From an uncultured Gammaproteobacteria bacterium (GTDB taxonomy: Bacteria; Pseudomonadota; Gammaproteobacteria; Arenicellales; Poriferihabitantaceae): a stretch of 43,533 bases of DNA. Positions 29,220 through 38,095 of the stretch are shown piece by piece (position 1 is the stretch's first letter; each line of letters starts with the position of its first letter). Both the position numbers and the translations under genes were made by a program. Below the pieces are notes generated by a model. It saw nothing but the letters and a program-made list of their open reading frames with translations. It ran no database searches and had not been told where the DNA came from. Where the stretch lies: the NCBI GenBank assembly GCA_937992195.1, contig CALKKV010000078.1, positions 1-43,533 on the forward strand. The letters run 5' to 3'.

Positions 29220-30677
29220 ATGAGTAAACTTGCTATCGTCTGGTGTCATCGAGATTTTCGCCTGACAGACCATCCCGCGCTCAGTGCTGCTGTTGCAGAG
29301 AATAAAAAGATAATTTTTGTTTATATCCACGACCCGGAATCTGAACAATCCTGGCAGCCCGGCGGCGCGGCTAACTGGTGGTTGCACCATAGCTTAAAGG
29401 CATTCTCCGCTTCTCTAGCCAAACATAAAGCTTCTCTGGTGATTCGCTATGGCGATAGTCTGGAGACATTGCTGAAACTCTGTGAGGAAACCGGAGCAAC
29501 GTCTGTTTATTGGAACCGTCTATACGAACCGGCATTGATTGCTCGCGACAAGGTCGTTAAAAAAAGTCTGTCAGAAAGTGGGATTGAACCACACAGTTTT
29601 AATGGTGCATTGCTTCGCGAACCCTGGACCGTCAGCAAAGACGACGGTACGATGTACCGAGTATATACTCCGTTTAGTCGCAAGTACTTTCAGCTTCCCG
29701 AGCCCGAGCTACCACTTGAAGCACCGGCAAAAATATCTTCCGGGCACAAAGGGATAGATAGTGAGCCACTTGAAGAACTGGGCCTTTTACCGAGCATCCC
29801 ATGGGACAAACAATTCGATGGTCTTTGGCAGCCCGGTGAATCTGGAGCTGCGATACAGCTTGATCTGTTTCTGGAACATGGGGTGTTTGCCTATGGCGTA
29901 GAACGCGACTGGCCCGCTACAGACGGCGTCTCCAAGCTTTCGCCACATTTACACTTTGGCGAAATTAGTCCGCGCCAAATTTGGCATGCGGTTCGCTTTC
30001 ATGGAGATCACGCAACCGAAAATGGGTTTCCCGACGCCACAGATAAAACCTTACCCTATCTAAAGCAACTTATATGGCGAGATTTCGCCCACCACATTCT
30101 CTATCATGTTCCGGAAACCTCCGACCATCCCTTCAACCCCAAATTCAAGAATTTTGAATGGGACCGTAACGATGCCGTATTACACGCGTGGCAACGCGGT
30201 CAAACCGGCATACCGCTGGTGGATGCGGGAATGAGACAACTTTGGCAAACAGGCTGGATGCACAACCGAATTCGCATGCTGGTTGCCTCAGTGCTAACCA
30301 AGAATGGGCTGGTGCATTGGCACGAGGGCGCGACATGGTTTTGGGATACGCTAATCGATGCAAGCCTCGCGAACAACAGCATGGGCTGGCAATGGACCGC
30401 CGGCTGCGGTGTCGACGCGGCGCCGTACTATCGAATCTTTAGCCCTGCTAGGCAAGGTGAACGGTTTGATAAAGATGGTGCATACGTGCGGCGCTGGGTG
30501 CCTGAACTTGCCGGCGTGCCTTCTAAACATATTCATCAACCCTGGTTGGCGAGCGAAGAAGTACTATCTAAAGCAGGGGTTATTCTTGGCCAAAATTATC
30601 CAAAACCAGTGGTCGATTTATCCGCAACAAGAAAAGAGGCTCTTGAGCGCTATAAGCGTTTGCGTCAAGCCGAATAA
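29220..30677 (+). CDS. phrB: Deoxyribodipyrimidine photolyase (CPD photolyase, class I)
   Basis: Photolyase uses FADH- and blue light to split cyclobutane pyrimidine dimers. The 485-aa protein has the N-terminal antenna domain (IVWCHRDFRLTDHPALSAAV). The C-terminal FAD domain follows (LPYLKQLIWRDFAHHILYH, MRQLWQTGWMHNRIRMLVAS, LANNSMGWQWTAGCGVDAAP, YRIFSPARQGERFD), with the conserved WxxGxxTxxPLxD region represented by AWQRGQTGIPLVDAG. A TATAAT only 5 bp before the ATG hints at a leaderless transcript. Its last 13 bp overlap the convergent DinB-family gene. Confidence 0.95.
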   Translation: MSKLAIVWCHRDFRLTDHPALSAAVAENKKIIFVYIHDPESEQSWQPGGAANWWLHHSLKAFSASLAKHKASLVIRYGDSLETLLKLCEETGATSVYWNRLYEPALIARDKVVKKSLSESGIEPHSFNGALLREPWTVSKDDGTMYRVYTPFSRKYFQLPEPELPLEAPAKISSGHKGIDSEPLEELGLLPSIPWDKQFDGLWQPGESGAAIQLDLFLEHGVFAYGVERDWPATDGVSKLSPHLHFGEISPRQIWHAVRFHGDHATENGFPDATDKTLPYLKQLIWRDFAHHILYHVPETSDHPFNPKFKNFEWDRNDAVLHAWQRGQTGIPLVDAGMRQLWQTGWMHNRIRMLVASVLTKNGLVHWHEGATWFWDTLIDASLANNSMGWQWTAGCGVDAAPYYRIFSPARQGERFDKDGAYVRRWVPELAGVPSKHIHQPWLASEEVLSKAGVILGQNYPKPVVDLSATRKEALERYKRLRQAE

Positions 30678-31171
30678 ACGTCTCGGATAAAAACGGTGTA
30701 ATCGTTTGCAGGCGGAATAACAGGGATTTGATACATCATATCGCTAACAAAGCCGTGGTGATAGGTTCCATGGTTTACCAGATGCTGCAAAATGTCGTAC
30801 ACCGTCATCGCGCCGTCTCCGCCACCGACATATTGAAACGATACCAGCTGGTCCAGTGTTTCCTGTTTTAACTGCCCGGCGTAATCCAGATACCATTGAT
30901 CCATCTGCGACTGCAGAGCTTGAATCACATCAATGGTTGGACAACTTTCCGTGTTTCGAAAAGTATAACCATGGGATTCACCGGTTAGATGCGATTTGAA
31001 AATATCGTCAACAACGTAAATATGATTCAGTGTAAAAAGAATGCTACCAAACGTGGTTTGTCTTTTCTTTTCAAGCTCTTCCACTGATATCTGACTTAAC
31101 GCGTCAAACGAAACAGTATTTGCCCAAGCCTTATAGCGTAATTGTTTAGTAATTTGTTGATGCGCGGTCAT
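30665..31171 (-). CDS. DinB family protein (DUF664-like)
   Basis: The 168-aa four-helix-bundle protein has the three-His metal site of the DinB/YfiT superfamily: His in LNHIYVVDD and two in LVNHGTYHHGFVSDMM. Members include thiol transferases and stress-linked proteins; the substrate cannot be assigned. The ATG overlaps the OsmC stop (ATGA). It is the last gene of the long minus-strand unit and overlaps the end of the photolyase gene by 13 bp. Confidence 0.88.
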   Translation of the reverse strand: MTAHQQITKQLRYKAWANTVSFDALSQISVEELEKKRQTTFGSILFTLNHIYVVDDIFKSHLTGESHGYTFRNTESCPTIDVIQALQSQMDQWYLDYAGQLKQETLDQLVSFQYVGGGDGAMTVYDILQHLVNHGTYHHGFVSDMMYQIPVIPPANDYTVFIRDVYSA

Positions 31172-31656
31172 GTGGACTGACTCCCGTTAGCGAACACTGG
31201 CTCTGTGACGACTTCTGTTTTGACGGAGTTAGCGATAAAGCACAAATCATGGGCGCGATGATGCAACTTTTCTATCTGTTCCCGGCTGGGAAGTTTGCTA
31301 AGGCCAAAGGTAATTTCAGGTCTTAGTGTGACTTTGGTAACCATTATCTTTCCATCATTGCCTTTTTCCATTCTGCCAATCGCATTATCAATATATTGAT
31401 CAACAACAAACGATTCTCTCGACGCTAAATCCAGAAAAAAGAGCATGTGACAGCTGGATAAAGAAGCGACGAAGGCTTCCTCCGGATCAACATTTTCCTC
31501 AACGGAATACGGTAATGGCACTATATGTGGAGAAGCGGACGCAGGAACAACTACACCACCGTCAAACTCCCATTGGTGACCGCGACTGTATTTCTTGTCT
31601 ATAAAATTCTCTTCTGGCTGACGCTGCCAAACTACTTTCGAAAAATATTCTGCCAT
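31168..31656 (-). CDS. OsmC family peroxiredoxin-like protein
   Basis: The 162-aa protein has the OsmC/Ohr fold with both redox cysteines: SSCHMLFFLDLASRE (peroxidatic) and HDLCFIANSVKTEV (resolving). The family reduces organic hydroperoxides in the cytoplasm. N-terminal YSRGHQWEFDGG and ASASPHIVPLPYS are typical of the OsmC subgroup rather than Ohr. It is 19 bp after the FAD oxidoreductase and overlaps the DinB-family gene. Confidence 0.9.
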   Translation of the reverse strand: MAEYFSKVVWQRQPEENFIDKKYSRGHQWEFDGGVVVPASASPHIVPLPYSVEENVDPEEAFVASLSSCHMLFFLDLASRESFVVDQYIDNAIGRMEKGNDGKIMVTKVTLRPEITFGLSKLPSREQIEKLHHRAHDLCFIANSVKTEVVTEPVFANGSQST

Positions 31657-31675
31657 AACATTTATCCGCTAAAAT

Positions 31676-32815
31676 CTATTGAGCGTTTTTGTCTGTAAGC
31701 AGGCTAACAACTTGATCGGCTATCGCCAATGATGAGGTCAGACCGGGAGACTCAATACCAAGGCAGTGAATCATGCCATTCACGCCATGGGTTGAAGTAT
31801 CCAGAATCTGAAAATCGTTTGAGTGACTTCCCAGCGGGGAAATTTTTGGCCTCAGCCCTGCGTAATCTGCAATCAGTATGTGATCATCAATTTGTGGCCA
31901 GTATCGCCTGATGCTGTCATAGAAACTGCTCACTCTGGATGGATCAACCTCCAGATCAACGTCCGCACTGTCTGCCGCTTCTACATCTGGACCAAATCTT
32001 GCCTTACCTTCAAGGTCGAGCACAAGATGAGTTCCAAGCCCTCCCGGAACCGGCGCAGGATAAATCAGCATTGTAAACGGCGATTTACCCTTAAGCTTGA
32101 AATAATTTCCTTTACTAAAAAATGCCTCAGGCAAGGACGCAGCCGAAATACCTTCTGTGGAATGGGCCAGCGCGACGGCTTCCAGACCTGCGCAATTGAC
32201 CACCTCTTTTGCCTTAATTCTGCTCTGCGTTGCTGGCTCATCTTCGGAAATAATATCGATGCACACACCATTATTCTCAGCAATCATCGATACCACCCGA
32301 CTGCCAAAGCTGATAACACCATCATCTTCCTCAAGCTCGGCCTGCAAGCTCAACATAAAACCGTGGCTATCGACGATACCAGTAGACGGAGAATACAGCG
32401 CGGCAACACATTCCAACGCCGACTCCATCGACTTGGCCTGTCGTTCAGATAGCATCACCAAATCATCAACACCGTTCTTTAAGCCGACCTGCATAAGATT
32501 CTGCAACGTTTCCTTTTCCTCGGCGTTTGATGCAACGATCATTTTTCCAAGCAGCTGGTGCGCTATACCGTGGTCAGTACAGTATTGCACCAGCTTTTTG
32601 CGCCCGGTTACGCAGAGCTCTGCTTTGAGTGAACCGGGCTGGTAGTAAATCCCGGCATGAATCACCTCGGAGTTTCTCGCACTCACCTCCTGACCAACTC
32701 CATAGTTTCGCTCGAGAACAAGTACTTCCCTGTTGGTTTTAGCTAGCGCCACTGCACACGCCAGTCCCACCACACCCGCGCCAATCACTACCGTTTGTGC
32801 TTCAAAGCTATCCAT
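31676..32815 (-). CDS. FAD-dependent oxidoreductase, L-2-hydroxyglutarate oxidase-like
   Basis: The 379-aa DAO-superfamily protein opens with the dinucleotide-binding motif VVIGAGVVGLACAVALA and the LhgO-like RNSEVIHAGIYYQPGSLKAE. Further motifs are VDSHGFMLSLQAELE and the C-terminal GLRPKISPLG and IESPGLTSSLAIADQV. Family members oxidise 2-hydroxyacids or N-substituted amino acids with FAD. A preceding AAAGG supports the ATG at 32815, which overlaps the cupin dioxygenase by 8 bp. Within the cluster it is a candidate for oxidation of a hydroxy-acid intermediate. Confidence 0.92.
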   Translation of the reverse strand: MDSFEAQTVVIGAGVVGLACAVALAKTNREVLVLERNYGVGQEVSARNSEVIHAGIYYQPGSLKAELCVTGRKKLVQYCTDHGIAHQLLGKMIVASNAEEKETLQNLMQVGLKNGVDDLVMLSERQAKSMESALECVAALYSPSTGIVDSHGFMLSLQAELEEDDGVISFGSRVVSMIAENNGVCIDIISEDEPATQSRIKAKEVVNCAGLEAVALAHSTEGISAASLPEAFFSKGNYFKLKGKSPFTMLIYPAPVPGGLGTHLVLDLEGKARFGPDVEAADSADVDLEVDPSRVSSFYDSIRRYWPQIDDHILIADYAGLRPKISPLGSHSNDFQILDTSTHGVNGMIHCLGIESPGLTSSLAIADQVVSLLTDKNAQ

Positions 32816-33857
32816 CCTTTTGCGCGCTGCGCATCTCTCTCCATAAACCTAATTTTTGTTGAACAGGGCGATCCGAATAGCTAAACAGCATCGCATCTTC
32901 TTCAACTTTGTGACTCACGGTACACCAGCTTGGAATCACAAAAATGTCTTTGGGTTGCCATTGAAACGCCTGCCCCTGAATCGTCGTAGTGCCGCTTCCC
33001 TCAACAGCGACCATCACTGTTGCATCTGTGCTGCGATAAGTTTCGGTCTCCATATCTTTTGTGATCAACTGCATAAAGGCCGCCATGGTGGGCATCGCAT
33101 AATCGCCCGATGTCGGATTGATATACTGCATCTTTAAACCATGGCAAGGATCCCATTGGTTTTGCTTGCGCATTGATTCCAGCGCTTCGCGCGTTCGATC
33201 ATAGGGATAGTTGAATATCGGTGAAACCAGACTCTTTCTAGTGTGACCGACCGGCAGCATGCCTTCACCATATCGCGCCATTGAATCTCCTTCAGAGCGC
33301 GAGAGCATCTGCCGATCTTTATCGTGCATCTCAGCAAATGAAGTATCTAAAAACTGCACCAGTGGAATATCCAAACCATCGAGCCAGATCATCGGTTGAT
33401 CACTTTCGTTGCGATGGTCGTGCCACGCCCAATTGGGGGTAATTACCATATCGCCAACCGACATTTTGGTTTTTTCGCCCGCTACCACGGTATAGGCACC
33501 CTCGCCTTCCATGACAAACCGCAACGCGGTTTGGGTATGGCGATGTGCCGGTGCGATTTCTCCGGGATTCACCAACTGCAGTCCCCCGTATAAAGAGCTG
33601 GTTATTTTGCTTTGGCCGCGAAATCCGGGGTTTTCCAGAATCAAAACACGACGCTCGGCTTCCTTTGCGGTAATCAGTTTCCCTGCTTCCATTAAGTGTT
33701 TTCTCGCAGACGGATAATCCCAAAGATAAGGAATACAACCACTGCCAGGCACTGATGTCACTAATTTACTCATCACTGACCAAAGCGGGGTTAAACAGTC
33801 ACCGCTAATCTTTTCATAGTAAGCGTCTCTTTCAGTAGATTTGATTACTTCAGACAT
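32808..33857 (-). CDS. Gentisate 1,2-dioxygenase-like bicupin
   Basis: The 349-aa protein has two cupin domains. The first carries the iron-binding set HRHTQTALRFVMEG and NWAWHDHRNES; the second (about residues 260-340) has VEGSGTTTIQGQAF and PSWCTVSHK. The N-terminal YLWDYPSARKHLMEAGKLIT and ILENPGFRG are typical of gentisate, salicylate or 1-hydroxy-2-naphthoate dioxygenases, which open aromatic rings using Fe(II). No fumarylpyruvate hydrolase or maleylpyruvate isomerase accompanies it, so the substrate may differ. It overlaps the FAD oxidoreductase by 8 bp. Confidence 0.9.
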   Translation of the reverse strand: MSEVIKSTERDAYYEKISGDCLTPLWSVMSKLVTSVPGSGCIPYLWDYPSARKHLMEAGKLITAKEAERRVLILENPGFRGQSKITSSLYGGLQLVNPGEIAPAHRHTQTALRFVMEGEGAYTVVAGEKTKMSVGDMVITPNWAWHDHRNESDQPMIWLDGLDIPLVQFLDTSFAEMHDKDRQMLSRSEGDSMARYGEGMLPVGHTRKSLVSPIFNYPYDRTREALESMRKQNQWDPCHGLKMQYINPTSGDYAMPTMAAFMQLITKDMETETYRSTDATVMVAVEGSGTTTIQGQAFQWQPKDIFVIPSWCTVSHKVEEDAMLFSYSDRPVQQKLGLWREMRSAQKDG

Positions 33858-33910
33858 GAAAGGTTTGTGTCATTTTGTTGTGTGATTATCTAGATAACAG
33901 TCAAATACAA

Positions 33911-35704
33911 CTATAGCAGGAACAGCAATGTCGCCCCAAAAGCGATCAAAAGAAGCCTCAGCCATCGAAGTTTATAGGCGATCACGCCATATGAAACGGC
34001 GCCCAGTCCAACTGCGATTTTTATAAATGCAATCAAAGCACTACCTGGCGTTTGTTCCAATCTAATCAGTTCCGGGTTAGCAACCATCGCCAATGGAATA
34101 AGATATAAACCAATCCCTAACGCCATCGCGGTAACTGCAACCTTCAGCCAGTTTTCGTTCACCATCCCCGCGGCAATAAAAACAGCGCCGCATACCGGCG
34201 GGGTGATTGTCGATAGCAAAGCAAACCAAAAAACGAACAGATGAACCAGTATAGGCTCTAAGCCGAGCTGTTGCAGCGCAGGACCCGCTACCGAAACACA
34301 AATTACATAAGCTGCCGTGGTTGGCACTTCCATACCTAGTAGTAAACACGCAAATGCGGTTAACACAAGCGCTGGCCACAGTTGTTCATTGGCAACAGAG
34401 AGTATCAACGAAGTGATTTTAACTCCGAGACCTGTTTGCCCGAGAACACCAACGATAATACTGGCGCACAAAATGATCGACGCGATCATCGCGATTTGAC
34501 GACCACCATTTAGACATACCTGTTCAAGCCGCCTGGCAAATCGCGCTAATGAAAAAGTGAAATTGGCGTCGAATAAAAGTAAAACAAATGCCGCAAGAAT
34601 TGCAACGCAGGCGGCATACTGCGGGGTGTAACCACCGTTGAACAGTCGCTCTAATAACAATACGAATGGCACCAGGAAAAACAGCGAGGTAACCACAACC
34701 AACCTTGGCGGCACCCGAAGCTCTTCAGGCAGCGCAGGCAAAGACTGATTGTTGTTATAGGCATTGATCCCTACCCAAACGGCAATGAAGTAAAGTAACG
34801 CAGGCAAAATCGCAGCGGCCATAATACTGGTGTACGGTATTCCGGTTAATTCCACCATGACGAAAGCACCGGCCCCCATTAATGGCGGCATAATTTGGCC
34901 GCCAGATGAAGCCACTGCTTCCACTGCTGCAGCAAGGGAACGGGGATATCCCAGCCGGGTCATAGCAGGCAGTGTAATCGCACCAGTGGATGCCACGTTG
35001 GCCGACGCAGAGCCAGAAATCGAACCAAACAGTGCTGATGATAAAACCGACACCTTGGCGGCCCCCCCTTTGAACCTGCCAGCAGCTGCATTAGCCAGAT
35101 TCATAAACCCCTGCCCGGCTTCGCCGGCATTTAACACCGCGCCCATGATCACAAAGATGGCCACGATACCGACGGAAACACCGGTTAACTTACCCCATAT
35201 ACCGCCTTCGGTAATCGTCAGTGTTCCAAGAAAACTATTCAGCGGCAATCCTGGATGACCGAATTCACCCGGGATCCATTCACCATAAAGACCATAAATC
35301 AGTGCGATGATGGCCACCGTCGGCAATGGCCAGCCGATTGCACGTCTTGCCATCTCCAGTACACCTAAAAGAAGTACAACCGAAACCAGCTGTTGCGTGA
35401 ACCCATTTAGATATCCATACTGGTCGGATAGCTGTGATTGGTTTATGACAATATAGCCGACTGCCGACAGGATTATTGCTGAAAGCGCCCAACCGCTAAC
35501 CCGTCCTGCGTTGCTATGTGTGGTGAGAACCAGCACCCAGGGCACGGCGAGCGCAAGATGCAGAGGGCGACTAACGAGATTGGGCACCAGACCAGAAAAA
35601 ACCAGCCCGATATGAAAAACAATGGAAGCGGCACCAAGGAGGCACCAAAACCAGCGCGCAGATGGCTTTTCGAAATCGGAATCCAATGGGTTTGGAGAGC
35701 TCAC
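33911..35704 (-). CDS. Fused 4TM/12TM TRAP transporter permease (DctQM-type)
   Basis: The 597-aa protein has about 16-18 hydrophobic helices and the large-subunit signatures GSISGSASANVASTGAITLP, GGQIMPPLMGAGAFVM and LLGMEVPTTAAYVI. It is the fused architecture usual for TAXI-type TRAP systems, which import organic acids or amino acids with Na+ and a periplasmic TAXI binding protein. No such binding protein is encoded in the window. GTG at 35704 is the start. It lies between the PLP desulfhydrase-like and gentisate-dioxygenase-like genes. Confidence 0.93.
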   Translation of the reverse strand: MSSPNPLDSDFEKPSARWFWCLLGAASIVFHIGLVFSGLVPNLVSRPLHLALAVPWVLVLTTHSNAGRVSGWALSAIILSAVGYIVINQSQLSDQYGYLNGFTQQLVSVVLLLGVLEMARRAIGWPLPTVAIIALIYGLYGEWIPGEFGHPGLPLNSFLGTLTITEGGIWGKLTGVSVGIVAIFVIMGAVLNAGEAGQGFMNLANAAAGRFKGGAAKVSVLSSALFGSISGSASANVASTGAITLPAMTRLGYPRSLAAAVEAVASSGGQIMPPLMGAGAFVMVELTGIPYTSIMAAAILPALLYFIAVWVGINAYNNNQSLPALPEELRVPPRLVVVTSLFFLVPFVLLLERLFNGGYTPQYAACVAILAAFVLLLFDANFTFSLARFARRLEQVCLNGGRQIAMIASIILCASIIVGVLGQTGLGVKITSLILSVANEQLWPALVLTAFACLLLGMEVPTTAAYVICVSVAGPALQQLGLEPILVHLFVFWFALLSTITPPVCGAVFIAAGMVNENWLKVAVTAMALGIGLYLIPLAMVANPELIRLEQTPGSALIAFIKIAVGLGAVSYGVIAYKLRWLRLLLIAFGATLLFLL

Positions 35705-35817
35705 TTCTCGGTGCTTTTTTAAAGCGACAGTGTACCGATTTATGCGTCAAGATGGTGAGTAAAACTATGACTTGGATACACCAGTAAGATAGCGTGCCCA
35801 AGTCATCAGATATTCAA

Positions 35818-36819
35818 TTAAGAGAAATTGAATGCATCGAGGTAGCCAAACAGCGCTGCGCTGCCGCCAGTATGGAGAAATACAATGTTGTCGTTTTTAT
35901 CAAATCGACCTTGACGAACATAGTCGATTAATCCGGCCAGTCCCTTTCCGGAATATACCGGGTCCATCAGTATCGCTTCATGGCGCGCCATCAATGTCAC
36001 TGCCTCAATCATACTGTCAGTAGGCACACCGTAGCCACCGCCAACATAATTGCAATCAGCAATGACTTTGTCGCGGCTGACGATTCCCGGCATCGACATA
36101 TATTCAGCGGTCTGTTCCGCGAGCTTGAACACATTTTCTTCCTGCTTTTCTTTGGGCGCTCTCACGCCAATACCCAACAACGGAATTTGTGAATTGGTTG
36201 CTTCAAGACCCACGACCAGTCCAGCCTGGGTGCCAGCACTTCCCGTTGCGGTCACAAAATGATCGATTTGCAGCCCCATATCGTTTGCCTGAGTTAACGT
36301 TTCAATTGCGCAATTCACATATCCCAGCGCGCCGATCATATTCGAACCGCCGCCAGGAATAATATAAGGGTTGTGCCCCTTCTTTCTCAGGTCTTCAGCC
36401 AAATCTTCCATCGCCTGAACCATATCGGTATCTTTAGCAAAATGCGTTACGTTTGCGCCAAACAACTTGTCAAGAAATACATTGCCAGATTCAAGATAGT
36501 CGCGTTCGCTACTTTCGGTTCTGTTCTCTAATAAAATCTCACACTTCATACCGTGCTTAACCGCCGCGGCAACCGTCTGCCGCGCATGATTAGATTGCAC
36601 TGCGCCTTGAGTAATGACGATATCAGCTTTTTTCTCAACGGCATCCGCGATCAAGAATTCCAGCTTGCGTGTTTTGTTACCACCTGTGCCGAGACCAGTG
36701 CAGTCATCCCGTTTGATATAGATATTTGGACCACCAAGTGCTTTACTAAAATTTGGCAGTAGCTCAAGCGGCGTTGGCAAATGCGCGAGATGGACGCGGG
36801 GAAAACGAGAAAGATGCAT
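35818..36819 (-). CDS. PLP-dependent lyase, D-cysteine desulfhydrase / L-cysteate sulfo-lyase / ACC-deaminase group
   Basis: The 333-aa fold-type II PLP enzyme has [20 protein letters not shown] with Lys49 as the PLP Schiff base, followed by [17 protein letters not shown]. The PLP phosphate cup is [10 protein letters not shown], and the C-terminal motif is [13 protein letters not shown]. This group eliminates H2S, sulfite or ammonia from cysteine, cysteate or related amino acids; sequence alone does not choose between DcyD and CuyA. It sits between a TRAP permease and a DegT-type aminotransferase, close to an amino-acid racemase gene. Confidence 0.88.
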   Translation of the reverse strand: MHLSRFPRVHLAHLPTPLELLPNFSKALGGPNIYIKRDDCTGLGTGGNKTRKLEFLIADAVEKKADIVITQGAVQSNHARQTVAAAVKHGMKCEILLENRTESSERDYLESGNVFLDKLFGANVTHFAKDTDMVQAMEDLAEDLRKKGHNPYIIPGGGSNMIGALGYVNCAIETLTQANDMGLQIDHFVTATGSAGTQAGLVVGLEATNSQIPLLGIGVRAPKEKQEENVFKLAEQTAEYMSMPGIVSRDKVIADCNYVGGGYGVPTDSMIEAVTLMARHEAILMDPVYSGKGLAGLIDYVRQGRFDKNDNIVFLHTGGSAALFGYLDAFNFS

Positions 36820-36858
36820 TGTATATAGTTGGTTATTTAAATGAAAAAATTGGGGAGT

Positions 36859-38079
36859 CTATGCACTTAATGCACCGACTTCCTGTTGAATAATTTCTGC
36901 GATGTGATCACAACCGGATTCGGTTAGAGACAGCGGGATACGCATGTCACAGGTAGTTGATAACACGGTATCCGTATTTGGAAGGTGCTGTTTTTCAAGA
37001 TACTGCCAGTCGTGATACTGACTGGTATACCCCATTGGGTTCTTGCGGCCGAACCATTTAATCGCCACACCTCTATCGGTGCAGCGCTCGCTCAACCGTT
37101 GGATTTTTTCTGCATCAAGAGAGCGAACATGAAATTGAATCGAGCTTGCAACGAACTGCTCACTTTCCTCACGCGCGAGAACTTCCACATGGTCAATTGA
37201 ATTCAAACGATCGGCCAGTTGGTAATACAAATGATTCCAGCGTTTTCCGCGCTCGGTCATCTGCTTTAGCTGCGGCCGCAAAACACAGGCAACCAGGTTC
37301 GACATGCGCATACTAAAATTTGGCGTATGCATTTTATGTCGGTCAAACACTTCTTGGGGCGGCGCACTTTGATGTTGACCGTACAGCATATAGCTGCCGG
37401 AAAAGAGAATCGCTTTGGCAGCGATATCATCATCATCGGTAATAATAATTCCACCCTCGCCAGAGTTAATATGTTTGAAAGTTTGGGTGCTAAAACAACC
37501 AACGTCGCCAAACAAACCGGTAAATTTACCTTTCCATCCAGCACCCATAGTATGGGCGCAGTCTTCTATCAGCATCAGATTATTCTCACCACAAATTCTG
37601 GTGATCTCATCCATATCAGCAATGTGTCCGCGCATATGGGTCAGCATTAGCGCTTTAGCACCGCTCGATTTTGCTTTCTCTTCCAGGTCACTGAGATTAA
37701 TTCGATGATCTTGATCGACCTCTACCAACACCGCCGACGCACCGGCATGGGTAATCGCGCCTGGAACCGGGGCAAGGTTAAAGGCATTTACCAGGACTTT
37801 ATCCCCTTGCTCTACACCAATAGACTTCAACCCAAGAAACATTGCGCAGCCACCTGAGTTCACCCCGATGGCATACTTGCTACCAACATACGCCGCATAC
37901 TCTTTTTCAAACAAAGCCGCATGGGGTTCAGTGCCGCTGTATTCACCATATCGGTGTAAGCGGCCCGTGCGCATTAAATCGACGGCACTTTCAATTGCCT
38001 CTTCAGGCAATGCACCGGGATCACTCAGATCAAGTTCGAAATCACTCTGGTCGTCTTTAATCTTGTCTGGATTCAACAT
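36859..38079 (-). CDS. DegT/DnrJ/EryC1/StrS-family PLP aminotransferase
   Basis: The 406-aa fold-type I protein has Asp173 in IEDCAH for the PLP pyridine nitrogen and Lys202 in STQTFKHINSGEGG for the Schiff base. The family is best known for sugar aminotransferases in surface glycan or antibiotic synthesis. Here it lies 16 bp from a HisD-like dehydrogenase inside a catabolic-looking run with no sugar genes, so a non-sugar keto substrate is plausible. AGGAG precedes the ATG at 38079. Confidence 0.9.
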   Translation of the reverse strand: MLNPDKIKDDQSDFELDLSDPGALPEEAIESAVDLMRTGRLHRYGEYSGTEPHAALFEKEYAAYVGSKYAIGVNSGGCAMFLGLKSIGVEQGDKVLVNAFNLAPVPGAITHAGASAVLVEVDQDHRINLSDLEEKAKSSGAKALMLTHMRGHIADMDEITRICGENNLMLIEDCAHTMGAGWKGKFTGLFGDVGCFSTQTFKHINSGEGGIIITDDDDIAAKAILFSGSYMLYGQHQSAPPQEVFDRHKMHTPNFSMRMSNLVACVLRPQLKQMTERGKRWNHLYYQLADRLNSIDHVEVLAREESEQFVASSIQFHVRSLDAEKIQRLSERCTDRGVAIKWFGRKNPMGYTSQYHDWQYLEKQHLPNTDTVLSTTCDMRIPLSLTESGCDHIAEIIQQEVGALSA

Positions 38080-38095
38080 GATTTAGCTCCTAAGT

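Noticed and set aside
31823..32452. 209-codon plus-strand frame
   Set aside because: It is antisense to the FAD oxidoreductase gene, which has clear cofactor motifs.
33511..33738. Short frames on both strands within the gentisate-dioxygenase-like gene
   Set aside because: They overlap the coding region with intact cupin motifs and have no independent support.
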